Shown here: in pieces, positions 1 to 8,930 of the stretch
Layout of the letters: each line of letters starts with the position of its first letter
How positions within the stretch are numbered: the stretch's first letter is position 1
Origin: Robiginitalea biformata HTCC2501
Lineage (GTDB): Bacteria; Bacteroidota; Bacteroidia; Flavobacteriales; Flavobacteriaceae
Direction: 5' to 3'
Assembly: GCF_000024125.1 (NCBI RefSeq)
Contig: NC_013222.1
Coordinates: 1,776,501-1,840,500, forward strand
Length of the DNA stretch: 64,000 nt
Translations under genes and position numbers: made by a program
The notes under the pieces: model-generated
What the model was told of the DNA's origin: nothing
Seen by the model: the letters and a program-made list of their open reading frames with translations, nothing else
Databases searched by the model: none

Positions 1-1035
1 CGGGTTGTCCCGGCAGATTCCTACCGTTGCGGGAAAGGTAATTTCCGGATGGAGGTCCACCAGATTTCCGCCCGCGTCGAAATACGGGCCGCATCCCAGG
101 ATGGTGGAAAAAGTCGTCTGCCCGCAACCCAGGGCTTCCCCGGCCGAATTATAGGGAACGATGCGGACGAAATAGATGGTATTCGGCAAAAAATTGATGA
201 CGTCGGTTTCCGTGACATTGCGAAGATCAGCGCTGTCCAGGACATCGTTGGTGGTCGGGGAGGTGCCGATGGACACGATGTACCCGGTGGCCCCGGGTAC
301 CGGATCCCACTCCAGGACCGGGGACAGGGGGATATTGGATTCCCCATCCGCCGGGTAACGGAGCACCGAGCAGCCGGGGAGGGTGGCCAGGGGGCCGGTC
401 CTGAAGGTAGACTCGGAACAGCCGGTGGGTTCCCCGTTTTCGTTTTGCGGCACCACACGGACGTAGATATCCTGTTCTTCCGGCAGGTCGGCGGGCGGCA
501 CAAAGCGGAGCGCATCATCAACGGTGGCCCCGTCAACCAGGTCGGAGCCGCCCGGGCTGGTGCCTATGGAAATGGTGTAGGAGGTGGCCGTCGGGCTGTA
601 CGCCCAGCGGATGTCCGTCCCCACCGGGACATTCCGGGATCCGTCAGTGGGGCTGAGCAGCACCGTGCATCCGGGTGCTGTGGTGACGTCTTCGGTGGTA
701 AAGCTAAACGATGTGCAGGGCGTTGTTCCCTGGGTCAGGTTAAAGATGTACAGGGTTACAAAAATCTCCTGGTTATCCGGCAGGCCGCGGGCCGGGGCAT
801 AAGAGGTGGCAAGCCCCACTGAGGTCAGCGGCAGGACTTCCGTCCCACCCGGGGTGGTACCGATGGTCAGGCTGTAGGCGGTAACCCCGGTAACGGCGGT
901 CCACTGGATACTCGCATCCACGGCAACAGCCGTTTGGCCGTCTGCCGGGAAGACCGGTTGGGGGCATTCCTGACCCCGGGTAGCGAGCGCGCAGAGCAGC
1001 CCGGCCACACATAGCAATTTTTGAAACATTTTCAT
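1..1035 (-). CDS. Secreted Fn3-like repeat protein, 3' part missing
   Basis: An open frame of 345 codons runs off the left edge with no stop. It starts at ATG 1035 (a second in-frame ATG lies at 1029). A signal peptide (residues 1-22, ending ATRGQ) is followed by three consecutive repeats beginning at Cys24, Cys123 and Cys222, with 99, 99 and 93 residues. Each has an [AT]DG-x(8)-[IL].W strand and an [IL][ST]IGT[ST]P strand, like fibronectin-type modules. A fourth unit begins at Cys315. Such repeat proteins in Flavobacteriaceae usually end in a type IX secretion sorting domain and sit on the cell surface; that end lies outside the window, so sorting is inferred. The ligand is unknown. Confidence 0.8.
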   Translation of the reverse strand, partial: MKMFQKLLCVAGLLCALATRGQECPQPVFPADGQTAVAVDASIQWTAVTGVTAYSLTIGTTPGGTEVLPLTSVGLATSYAPARGLPDNQEIFVTLYIFNLTQGTTPCTSFSFTTEDVTTAPGCTVLLSPTDGSRNVPVGTDIRWAYSPTATSYTISIGTSPGGSDLVDGATVDDALRFVPPADLPEEQDIYVRVVPQNENGEPTGCSESTFRTGPLATLPGCSVLRYPADGESNIPLSPVLEWDPVPGATGYIVSIGTSPTTNDVLDSADLRNVTETDVINFLPNTIYFVRIVPYNSAGEALGCGQTTFSTILGCGPYFDAGGNLVDLHPEITFPATVGICRDNP

Positions 1036-1177
1036 CGGTCCAGGAAGGGTAAATTACGAAATATTCCCGGATCCCGGACCGAAAGGCGTTCAGGGGGAAG
1101 ACATTGCGGATAAACGGCCCACCGGGGTCCGGTTGGATGCCGCAACTGCGGATATCAAAGATCGCGTCGCACGGATA

Positions 1178-2011
1178 TCAGAGATCGCGTCTTTTGAGCA
1201 GGACGTAGGACAGGTAGATAAATATCGCGGACCAGGCCAGGACGATGAGCAATTGAAAACCGTGGACTGCGTAGTCCTTTACGATTTCCTCCCCAACTTC
1301 CCGGGCGGCCGACTGGATCACGGACAGGCGTGTAAACGGTTCGGACAGCGTTTGCCACATGGACCCGAAAGGGAAGAACTGGTAGATGGAATCCGCGTAG
1401 CCCTTGGTGTATTTGGACGTCAGGTAGACCCAGGGGATGAATTCCGCCCCGATAAACCAGATAAACAGGAAGCCCAGGGCGAAGGCGGACCGCTTCACCA
1501 GCATGCCCACAAAGAAGCAGAAGGCAAAGAAACCGAACAACTTTACCAGGTAGGCCGCCAGGTATTCCAGGTCGGAAAAAATGATCGCAATTTCATCGTA
1601 ATCCGAATGCATCAGCCCCAAAACCAGCGAAATCAGGAATACAAAAAGGGTAGAGGCAATGGCGAGCACGCCGATGGTCAGGACCTTGGAGGCGATAAAC
1701 TCTTTCTTGGACAACCCGTCGATGAGGTTCTGCTTGATCGTCTTGTTGCTGTACTCGTTGGAGATCATCGAGACGATGACGATGGCCAGGAAAACCTTTA
1801 AAAAGGCAATCATAAAGGTGTTGAAATGCCAGATATAGGGGAAGTTAAAAATCCCGATGTCCGCTACGTTGAATTTCAGGGGCCCCCAGTCGATTTTGAT
1901 GGAGGTCACCAGGGCGATCAGCGCAATCAGCCCAAAGTAGGCGAGGACCAAAAAGCGGCTGGCCCGGTTGTTCCAGAGTTTGATGAATTCTATTTGGAGC
2001 AGGCGTTTCAT
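1178..2011 (-). CDS. ABC-2 type transporter permease subunit
   Basis: A protein of 277 residues with about six hydrophobic segments, beginning with a short cytoplasmic stretch (MKRLLQIEFIKLWNN) typical of ABC-2 permeases. It contains the conserved NEYSNKTIKQNLIDGLSK-like cytoplasmic loop after the second membrane segment. It lies 12 bp downstream of its ATPase partner and is clearly co-transcribed with it. Together they form an exporter. The substrate cannot be read from the sequence; family members export lipids, antibiotics or act in gliding or copper handling. Confidence 0.85.
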   Translation of the reverse strand: MKRLLQIEFIKLWNNRASRFLVLAYFGLIALIALVTSIKIDWGPLKFNVADIGIFNFPYIWHFNTFMIAFLKVFLAIVIVSMISNEYSNKTIKQNLIDGLSKKEFIASKVLTIGVLAIASTLFVFLISLVLGLMHSDYDEIAIIFSDLEYLAAYLVKLFGFFAFCFFVGMLVKRSAFALGFLFIWFIGAEFIPWVYLTSKYTKGYADSIYQFFPFGSMWQTLSEPFTRLSVIQSAAREVGEEIVKDYAVHGFQLLIVLAWSAIFIYLSYVLLKRRDL

Positions 2012-2023
2012 GCAGGTTGTATT

Positions 2024-2935
2024 TTAGGAATTGCGGGCTTCCTGTTTGTTGGTGATGGCCAGGAATTGTTGTTCGAGGCTTTCTTTGCGCTTGACCAGGT
2101 GGGATAACCGGATACCGTTTTTAAAACAGCGTTCGTTGAGCACTTCCGGTTCCAGGGGGTCCTCAAGGTACCCCGTGAGCAGGCCGTTTTCCCGCGTGAA
2201 GCTGCCGAATTCCGGTTGGTTTCCAAGGAATGCCTCCAGGGCATCGATATCGGCGGATTTCAGTTCAAAATAACCGTGGCTGGCCAGCATGCCGTCTACC
2301 TTGCCCGTGTAGAGGTTTTCCCCTTTGCGGAGGATCACAACATGGGAGCAGACCTTTTCGACCTCATCCAGCAGGTGGGAGGCCAGCAGGATGGTAGTGC
2401 CCTGGGCTGCAATCTGTTTGATAAGTTCCCGGATCTGGTGGATCCCCTGGGGGTCCAGGCCGTTGGTCGGTTCGTCCAGGATCAGGATTTCCGGGTTGTT
2501 CAAGAGGGCAGAGGCGATGGCCAGGCGTTGTTTCATCCCCAGGGAATACGTCTTGAACTTACTGTTGCGCCTGTCCCACAGCCCCACCAGTTCGAGTTTT
2601 TCCCGTATCCGCGTATAGGGCACCTCCTTGATCCGGCAGACCAGCCGGAGATTTTGCAGGGCGCTCATGTAGGGGTAGAAATTCGGCCGTTCAATGATGG
2701 CCCCGACTTTTTTAAGCGCCTGGTGGGTGGTACTTGTCCCGTCAAACCAGCTGAACTGGCCCGAGGTGCGGTTTACCACGTTCAGCACAATGCCCAGCGT
2801 GGTGGATTTCCCGCTTCCATTGGGCCCGAGGATGCCGTATACATTCCCTTTTTCGATGGTGAAGCTCAGGTCTTTGACGGCCGTCAGGGCTCCGAATTTT
2901 TTAGTGAGGTTGGTGACAGTCAGAATGGTTTCCAA
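2024..2935 (-). CDS. ABC transporter ATP-binding protein
   Basis: The 303-residue ATPase has Walker A GPNGSGKST (37-45), signature SLGMKQ (131-136) and Walker B LILDEP (151-156), followed by an H-loop region (LLASHLLDEVEK). A C-terminal extension of about 80 residues follows the nucleotide-binding domain, as in CcmA/DrrA-type subunits. It is the first gene of a two-gene operon with the ABC-2 permease. The pair energises export; substrate unknown. Confidence 0.9.
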   Translation of the reverse strand: METILTVTNLTKKFGALTAVKDLSFTIEKGNVYGILGPNGSGKSTTLGIVLNVVNRTSGQFSWFDGTSTTHQALKKVGAIIERPNFYPYMSALQNLRLVCRIKEVPYTRIREKLELVGLWDRRNSKFKTYSLGMKQRLAIASALLNNPEILILDEPTNGLDPQGIHQIRELIKQIAAQGTTILLASHLLDEVEKVCSHVVILRKGENLYTGKVDGMLASHGYFELKSADIDALEAFLGNQPEFGSFTRENGLLTGYLEDPLEPEVLNERCFKNGIRLSHLVKRKESLEQQFLAITNKQEARNS

Positions 2936-3014
2936 CGGCGGGGAGTTTTAGGTTCGCTTACTAAACTTGACGAAGAAATGCGTAATTTGTTACAAGCAAA
3001 CCCAAATCCTTTCT

Positions 3015-4097
3015 ATGTCCAAGGAGAAACTCATGTCGCGCAAAAAGCCGCCGTTCCCCGTGATCCCGGAGCTGGATGCCTATTTATCGGATTACAGCAG
3101 GACCATAGAAATCCCGATTTTCTATGAGGACCTGCTGCGCTTTTCCGGTTCGGTGGTGGTCTACGATTCGAACGACCAGGACACGTTGTGGGTGCGGGTG
3201 TACTATTCGGATTCCGAACGAAAGGAAATCGACCTGAGCCTGAAACGGGTCTATTCGATGCTGCATTCGGACGGGAGCGACCGGATCTTCCAGTACCTGA
3301 ACGTGGACGCCGTGGATTACTGTACGTTCGGCAATTCCAAGCCGTTCCGCATCAAGGTCCGGAATATCCTGAACGACAACTTCACCTACTTCTACGTCAA
3401 GCGTACGGATGCCTCCCGTATCTACGGCCTGGAATTGGAGCACATGTTGTCGCCCTATAACCTGAACTTCCTGGTGTTCAAGGACACGCTCATCGAGGAG
3501 CACATCGCCGGCATCCCCGGGGACGTATTCATCAAGGATATGTTGCCGGTTTGTTCCGAATCTGAAAAGGCCCAGCTCGCCAAGGAATTCGTCAAGTTCA
3601 ACGAACGCTGCATGATCCGCCTGCTCGGGGATATGCGATCCTACAACTACGTGATCGTACCCGTGCATGATTTTGACCACGTGGTATACCGCATCCGGGC
3701 CATCGACTTCGACCAGCAGAGTTACGAGGGGAAACTCAAAGTTTACCGGCCGCAATTCTTCAAGGAAAACAATGCGATGGTGGACCTGGTAAAAAACAAA
3801 TTACTCCGCGATTCCGTCGACCAGTACAAGGTGGAGGAGCGCTCCATTGTCGCCAAGCGGATCATCAGTTCCGGGAACCGCATCAAACGGCTGATAAGGA
3901 TCGCCCGTAAGGACGCGATTTCCGTGCCGGCACATGTGGATCAGCTGAAATCCGAAATCTACGACCTCACCCTGGACATGCAATTCAAGAAGAGCGAAAC
4001 CATGGGGGAGGTGCTTGCCCTGGCCCTGGACTTCGTCAAGCGGAACTACCAGGACGTCAGCATGAAACAGATTATCGAACGGAAAATCGAGATTTGA
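3015..4097 (+). CDS. Conserved hypothetical protein with weak kinase-like motifs
   Basis: I do not recognise a characterised family. The 360-residue protein is soluble, without signal peptide or membrane span. I chose ATG 3015; ATG 2967 would add 16 residues and ATG 3033 would remove six. Two segments resemble the catalytic half of an atypical kinase: GDMRSYNYVI (205-214), recalling an Asp-x(4)-Asn catalytic loop, and IDFD (230-233), recalling the metal-binding DFG. The C-terminal third is helical and basic. It is divergent from the ABC operon and convergent with the nucleoid-protein gene. The kinase idea is a weak inference. Confidence 0.75.
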   Translation: MSKEKLMSRKKPPFPVIPELDAYLSDYSRTIEIPIFYEDLLRFSGSVVVYDSNDQDTLWVRVYYSDSERKEIDLSLKRVYSMLHSDGSDRIFQYLNVDAVDYCTFGNSKPFRIKVRNILNDNFTYFYVKRTDASRIYGLELEHMLSPYNLNFLVFKDTLIEEHIAGIPGDVFIKDMLPVCSESEKAQLAKEFVKFNERCMIRLLGDMRSYNYVIVPVHDFDHVVYRIRAIDFDQQSYEGKLKVYRPQFFKENNAMVDLVKNKLLRDSVDQYKVEERSIVAKRIISSGNRIKRLIRIARKDAISVPAHVDQLKSEIYDLTLDMQFKKSETMGEVLALALDFVKRNYQDVSMKQIIERKIEI

Positions 4098-4168
4098 TTC
4101 CGGGGAGTACGCAAAACCTCCCTGTAAAGGGTGCCGCGTAATATGCCGGAACCCGAAAGGTTGGCGGA

Positions 4169-5227
4169 TCAGCTCTTCTGTTCCCGGTTAAAGTACACCA
4201 GGTAGTAGTACATCTGCCGCTCCTCGTCCCAGCCTTTTTCGACGAATTTCTCGGCCGAATCCGGGTTGATGAAGTTTAGTTTGATCTGGATATTGGTATC
4301 CAGGTCGATGACGTTTTTGATCTTCTTCCGCGAATCGCTTACTGCCTTGTTGGCAATCTGGAAGTTGGATACGTCCTCGATACTGTACTTGGGCCCTTTT
4401 TCGGTCTTGTAGTGCTTGAACTCCGGGATAAGTTCCGGGTTGTCCATCACCTCGTTCAAAAACCGCGTTTCCTCAAAATCATCGTTCTTGGCAAAATGGT
4501 TCACCGCCCGGTTCATGAACAGGACCTCCTGTTGCTTGTCCTCGGCCGGGAGGACGACATCCTTTGCAAAATTCTGGCAGAATTTCAGGTAGTTTTTGGT
4601 GTAGAAGTTCTCGTCGGTGAGCGGGGCCAGGCCCAGGAATTCCTCCAGCCAGTATTTCGCGTCGTAGCGGTTGCTGTCCGAGGACAGGACCTTGAAGCCG
4701 TTTTCCCGTTCGCGGTTAAAGATCAGGCAGCCCTTGTCCAGCCGGTTCAGGTTGACACCCTGACGGACCAGCATATCCAGGTTGGCACCCTGCTCCTCAA
4801 ATTGCAGGAAGTCCTGTTTGACCTCGCTCTTAAAAATCCCCAGGGCATCCGTTTTCTCGTTGTCCAGCATCACATCCGTCAGGTAGGCCACATAACACTC
4901 GCCGCTTTTGATATGGGGGTGATTGGACTGGGAAAACAGATGGCGGGCGATTTCCCGGCTCACTTCGTGAAGGCGGCCCGGGTTATCGAAAACCTGGCAG
5001 GCTGCCTGGTAGACCGGGTGGAATTCCAGGTCGGCCTCATGCCTGAAACAGTAGTAATTTTCTTCTTTTTCGCGGAAAGGTTTGAAAAAGTACTCCTTCA
5101 GCAGGCCGCCGATCTCATCATTCAGGCGATAGGGGGCCTCGGACAGGAACAGGGGCTCTGCCCGGTGTTTGTTTCCCACGCGGTGGAGGGAAACGGTTTC
5201 GATTTGGGTTGCATACAGGTTTAACAT
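4169..5227 (-). CDS. Nucleoid-associated protein, YejK/NdpA family
   Basis: The 352 residues match the 37-kDa nucleoid-associated family in length and in hallmark features: a short N-terminal segment about an affected hydrophobic strand, the central KSGECYVAYLTDVMLD and LGIFKSEVKQ strands, and the later DKGCLIFNR segment. Members bind DNA or associate with the nucleoid; the molecular role is poorly defined. The gene stands alone and converges on the unknown gene ending at 4097. Confidence 0.8.
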   Translation of the reverse strand: MLNLYATQIETVSLHRVGNKHRAEPLFLSEAPYRLNDEIGGLLKEYFFKPFREKEENYYCFRHEADLEFHPVYQAACQVFDNPGRLHEVSREIARHLFSQSNHPHIKSGECYVAYLTDVMLDNEKTDALGIFKSEVKQDFLQFEEQGANLDMLVRQGVNLNRLDKGCLIFNRERENGFKVLSSDSNRYDAKYWLEEFLGLAPLTDENFYTKNYLKFCQNFAKDVVLPAEDKQQEVLFMNRAVNHFAKNDDFEETRFLNEVMDNPELIPEFKHYKTEKGPKYSIEDVSNFQIANKAVSDSRKKIKNVIDLDTNIQIKLNFINPDSAEKFVEKGWDEERQMYYYLVYFNREQKS

Positions 5228-5297
5228 GCGGGTGCCGGTTTAAATTGGGAATAAATTCTGGGATGGCAGGATGTGGAAATGCCGCGGGAAGGCAGGG

Positions 5298-5795
5298 CTA
5301 ATTCCAGTTTTCGTCAAAATCCAGGTCGTCGTAACTGCCAAAGGGTTCATCCTCCACGGGACCTTCCGATTCGGCTTCAAAGCGCTTTTCCGGCGGGGAT
5401 TCGGGCAATTCTCCAAAGCTGAACAACAGGTTCGGATAGCTGTTCCCGTCTTCCTTTTCGGCAATATCCGCCAGTTCCACGAAGAATGTCCACATATTCA
5501 GGAAATCGTAGACGTACAGCAATTTGGGTTCGTCCTCGTTGAGGACCTCGGCCATCGGGGTGTCCTGCATCAGCCGGATATCATTTCCGCCCTCGCTCAT
5601 ATCGAACAGCGGGATTTCCTCTTCCTGGTTCCAGTTTTCGTCACAGGTGTAAAATGACGCCATCTCCTCTCCCAGAAAGCCGAAAGCCTGGGAGATTGCA
5701 TTGTGCAATTCCTCCAGGTTGCTGTCTGCTTCTACCTCCAAATCCCGGAAAATATCCTCCTGGGCGTCCAGTATGATCCGGATTTTGTATACCAT
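5298..5795 (-). CDS. pRiA4b ORF-3-like protein
   Basis: A 165-residue acidic protein beginning MVYKIRIILDAQEDIFRDLEV, the pattern of the plasmid pRiA4b ORF-3 family (also called IS1096 passenger TnpR-like), where strand-rich N-terminal residues are followed by LEELHNAISQAFGF and a CDENW segment. The last 25 residues are almost all acidic or aromatic. No biochemical function is established and no transposon ends are visible here, so it looks like a resident chromosomal copy. A -7 promoter box lies 26 bp upstream. Confidence 0.75.
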   Translation of the reverse strand: MVYKIRIILDAQEDIFRDLEVEADSNLEELHNAISQAFGFLGEEMASFYTCDENWNQEEEIPLFDMSEGGNDIRLMQDTPMAEVLNEDEPKLLYVYDFLNMWTFFVELADIAEKEDGNSYPNLLFSFGELPESPPEKRFEAESEGPVEDEPFGSYDDLDFDENWN

Positions 5796-5820
5796 CTGCG
5801 CGATCGTTTTGAGATTCCGG

Positions 5821-5828
5821 CAAAGTTA
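5821..5828 (-). promoter_or_regulatory. -7 promoter box TAACTTTG
   Basis: Read on the minus strand this is an exact TAnnTTTG match, the Bacteroidota sigma-70 -7 box, placed to give a leader of about 18 nt before the start at 5795. It overlaps the stop codon of the heme A synthase gene. No TTG was found at the -33 spacing. Confidence 0.5.
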
Positions 5829-6872
5829 CAAAGAAATACCGGCACGGGCAGCCCTTTGCATTTCCAGGAGCAGATACCACTGCAGGCCAAAGAGTACCGA
5901 GGCCATCACCAGGTGGATCGGTTGGGAGCCCCAGGGAAAATCCAGGTAAGCCATGGCCAGGCCACTCACCAGTATCAGCAAAAGGACCCCGAGGGTGGGG
6001 AATATTTTCCGGAACCCCAGGCGGAGTGTGGCAATCCGGTAGGCGACCCACAGGTGGAGCAGGAGCAGCAGGGCCGAAAAGGAGCGGTGGACATAAAATA
6101 CCCAGGTGGGGTTGGCCAGCCACTGGTCCCGGGCGCCGTATCCCAGAATATCCGTCTGGTCATCGACATATTGGCGGACCTGGGTCCCCAGCAGGATTTG
6201 CAACAGGCTCAGGGCCACGGTTGCCATCCAGAGGCGGGCGGTTAACCGGTCATAGGTGCGGACGCGCCTGCCCTCTTCGCTGCGGAAGACAATCCACAGC
6301 AGCATGCCCACGAGTACCAGGGCCATCATCATATGCAGCGTAATGCGTACGGGTGCCAGGACCGAGTAGACGACCGTCGCCCCCAGCCACCCCTGGAACC
6401 CGATGGCAAGTACGGTGAGCCAGGCAAAAATCACGCGGGACCTTCGCTCGGGCCACCAGGCCAGGGAACACCCGGCCATGATCAGGATGGAGAGGCCCGC
6501 CAGCGCGCCGAGGAGGCGGTTGATGTATTCCGTCCAGGTATGGGCGGCGTTGAAGACCGCGTAATCGTGCCGGGTATACGGTTCCCAGTTCCCGGATTCG
6601 AAATCTGTACCCGTGACGAAGTCGGCCCGGGCGAGCAGCAGGGCTTCGTCCCGGATGATCACCTGCCCTTTATCAAAGGCTTTGCCCGGGGACCAGTTTA
6701 GCTGGGAGGCCTCCGTGGGGGGTATCAGGTACCCGAAGCATTTGGGCCAGTCCGGGCACCCCATCCCGCTTCCCGTCATGCGCACCACTGCCCCGGCCAA
6801 AATGACCAGATATACGAGTACCAGGGAGGTGCGCGCAAAGCGGATGTAATTTTTCTTCAGCCTGTTACGCAT
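5826..6872 (-). CDS. ctaA: Heme A synthase (COX15/CtaA)
   Basis: Oxidises the C8 methyl of heme O to the formyl of heme A for cytochrome aa3 oxidases, in the inner membrane. The 348-residue protein has about eight hydrophobic segments and the four family histidines H111 (in HTWTEYINR), H180, H262 (YVHRSFS) and H320. The CPDWPKC motif (39-45) marks the first external loop. Its start overlaps the 3' end of the CCA-adding enzyme by 8 bp, so the two are probably co-transcribed. Confidence 0.93.
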   Translation of the reverse strand: MRNRLKKNYIRFARTSLVLVYLVILAGAVVRMTGSGMGCPDWPKCFGYLIPPTEASQLNWSPGKAFDKGQVIIRDEALLLARADFVTGTDFESGNWEPYTRHDYAVFNAAHTWTEYINRLLGALAGLSILIMAGCSLAWWPERRSRVIFAWLTVLAIGFQGWLGATVVYSVLAPVRITLHMMMALVLVGMLLWIVFRSEEGRRVRTYDRLTARLWMATVALSLLQILLGTQVRQYVDDQTDILGYGARDQWLANPTWVFYVHRSFSALLLLLHLWVAYRIATLRLGFRKIFPTLGVLLLILVSGLAMAYLDFPWGSQPIHLVMASVLFGLQWYLLLEMQRAARAGISL

Positions 6873-8325
6873 GGTTTTCGGGGGTGTATTTCAAGGCCTC
6901 CGGGGTGGGTTCCAACCCGATTTCCCGGCCTTTTCGCAGCATAAACTGCCAGGCGGCCCCGGTTTCATTCGGGATTTCACCTTCCAGGATGGCCTCTTTG
7001 ATGGCGTCTTTTACCCGGCCGATTTCCGGGGAGGGCTCCAGGTTGAAAGCCGCCATGATCTGATCCCCGCTTACGGGCGGCTGGAAATTCCGTACCCGGT
7101 CCCGTTCCTCGACCTCCGCGATTTTCTGCCGCACCTCCCCGAAATTCTCCAGGTAGCGTTTTTGCTTCCGCGGGTTTTTGGTGGTGATATCCGCCTCGCA
7201 GAGCGTCATCAGGTCGTCCACATCGTCCCCGGCATCAAAGACGAGCCGCCTCACAGCCGAATCGGTGACGTCGTCTCCGGACAGACCAACCGGGCGGGAA
7301 CTCATCATCACGAGCTTCCGGACGTATTTCATCTTCTCGTTCAGGGGCAGCCGGAGGCGCCTGAAGATCTTATACACCATCTTGGACCCGACAAATTCAT
7401 GGCTGTGGAAGGTCCAGCCGACTTTCTTGTCGAACCGCTTGGTGGGGGCCTTCCCGATATCGTGCAGCAGGGCTGCCCAGCGCAACCAGAGGTTGTCTGT
7501 GTTTTTGGAGATGTTGTCCACAACTTCCAGGGTATGCCAGAAATTGTCCTTGTGGCGCTGCCCTTCTTTTTCCTCAATTCCCTGGAGGGCGACGAGCTCG
7601 GGGAGGATATGCCGTAGCAAGCCGGTTTTAAATAGGAGTCCAAGGCCCACAGACGGTTTTTCCGTGAGTAATATTTTATTAAGCTCCTCCACGATGCGTT
7701 CCATGGAAACGATGCGGAGGCGTTCGTGCTGGGAGGCGATCGCATTGAGGGAATCCCGTTCGATGCGAAAGCCGAGTTGTGCGGCAAACCGGATGGCCCG
7801 GATCATGCGCAGCGGATCGTCGCTGTAGGTTTCGGCCGGGGCGAGGGGCGTTCGGATAAGCCCGGCCTCCAGGTCGTCCATCCCTCCGAACGGGTCCAGC
7901 AACCTACCGAAGTCTTCGGGGTTCAGGGACAGCGCCAGGGCGTTGATGGTAAAATCCCGTCGCTTCTGGTCGTCTTCCAGGCTTCCGTCCTCCACGGCCG
8001 GTTTCCGGCTGTCCCGGTTGTAACTCTCCTTGCGGGCCCCGACAAACTCCAGCTCCAGTTCGCCGTGCCGGACCATGGCGGTCCCGAAATTCCGAAATAC
8101 GCTCACCCTGGGCTTCCCGGGGAGACCGGCGGCCAATTTCTCCGCCAGGGCAATCCCGCTGCCCACGGCCACGATGTCGATATCCTTTTTCTGTTCGCGG
8201 CCCAGGAAATAGTCGCGGACAAACCCGCCGATCACATAGGTCTCCAGGGATAGTTCCCTGGCCGTATCGGAGAGTTTCTTAAATATGGGATGATCCAGGG
8301 CTTCTCTGTAATAGGGCTCGGACAT
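6865..8325 (-). CDS. cca: CCA tRNA nucleotidyltransferase with HD domain
   Basis: Adds or repairs the 3' CCA of tRNA. The 486-residue protein has the class II nucleotidyltransferase head with GGFVRD (33-38) and the metal-binding DID (48-50), RRDFTINAL (122-130) for nucleotide selection, and a YSDDPLRMIRAIRF neck segment. A C-terminal HD phosphohydrolase domain carries HDIGK (288-292). This domain order matches the Bacteroidota CCA/poly(A) polymerase-like enzymes. It sits 2 bp downstream of the threonylcarbamoyl-AMP synthase gene, forming a tRNA-maturation pair. Confidence 0.93.
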   Translation of the reverse strand: MSEPYYREALDHPIFKKLSDTARELSLETYVIGGFVRDYFLGREQKKDIDIVAVGSGIALAEKLAAGLPGKPRVSVFRNFGTAMVRHGELELEFVGARKESYNRDSRKPAVEDGSLEDDQKRRDFTINALALSLNPEDFGRLLDPFGGMDDLEAGLIRTPLAPAETYSDDPLRMIRAIRFAAQLGFRIERDSLNAIASQHERLRIVSMERIVEELNKILLTEKPSVGLGLLFKTGLLRHILPELVALQGIEEKEGQRHKDNFWHTLEVVDNISKNTDNLWLRWAALLHDIGKAPTKRFDKKVGWTFHSHEFVGSKMVYKIFRRLRLPLNEKMKYVRKLVMMSSRPVGLSGDDVTDSAVRRLVFDAGDDVDDLMTLCEADITTKNPRKQKRYLENFGEVRQKIAEVEERDRVRNFQPPVSGDQIMAAFNLEPSPEIGRVKDAIKEAILEGEIPNETGAAWQFMLRKGREIGLEPTPEALKYTPENHA

Positions 8326-8327
8326 AG

Positions 8328-8900
8328 TTATTTTCTGATCACCTGCACCTGTCCGTCTGCCTTCAGCCGGATAATGGAGGAAGGCGTGCGGAGCTCGGTT
8401 TCCTGTTGCAAAGGTACCACATAGTCCACACCATTTAAAATATCCGGGGCGATCCCGGAAAAGGAATCAGGCGTCGGCTGCCCTGCCAGGTTGGCCGAGG
8501 TCGAAACCAGGGGTTTGCGGAAGCGCCGGAGCAGCTCGCGGCAAAAGTTGTCCGATGCAATGCGTACCGCCAGCGAGTTGTCTGCGGCCACCAGGTTCGG
8601 CGCCACACCCTGCGGGTTGTCATATACGATCGTAACGGGCTTTTCGGAGAGGTCCATAATGTCCCAGGCCACGTCCGGGACTTCCGGGATGAGCTGTTCG
8701 AGCTGCCGCCCGGACCCCACCAGGCAGATGAGCGCCTTGCTGTCCGGCCGTTGTTTCAGGGTGTAGACCCGGGCAACGGCTTCCGGGTTTGTGGCGTCGC
8801 ACCCAATGCCCCAGACCGTATCGGTCGGATACAGGATCAGCCCCCCGGATTCAAGAACTTGCAGGCAGTTGTCCAATATATTCTTCATAGCGGTTTTCAT
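8328..8900 (-). CDS. L-threonylcarbamoyladenylate synthase (Sua5/YciO/YrdC)
   Basis: Makes threonylcarbamoyl-AMP from threonine, bicarbonate and ATP for the t6A modification of tRNA. The 190 residues contain the family markers YPTDTVWGIGCDATN near the N-terminus, KQRPDSKALICLV, and STSANLAGQPTPDSF. It is the short YrdC-like form without the Sua5 C-terminal domain. A second ATG five codons in (8888) is an alternative start. It is the first gene of the run leading to cca and ctaA. Confidence 0.88.
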   Translation of the reverse strand: MKTAMKNILDNCLQVLESGGLILYPTDTVWGIGCDATNPEAVARVYTLKQRPDSKALICLVGSGRQLEQLIPEVPDVAWDIMDLSEKPVTIVYDNPQGVAPNLVAADNSLAVRIASDNFCRELLRRFRKPLVSTSANLAGQPTPDSFSGIAPDILNGVDYVVPLQQETELRTPSSIIRLKADGQVQVIRK

Positions 8901-8930
8901 CGCGTACCCCCTGTTTTGCCGGATACCCGG

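Noticed and set aside
5298..5795. Insertion-sequence remnant because of the pRiA4b/IS1096-passenger family name
   Set aside because: No transposase or terminal repeats flank it, and the gene has its own promoter.
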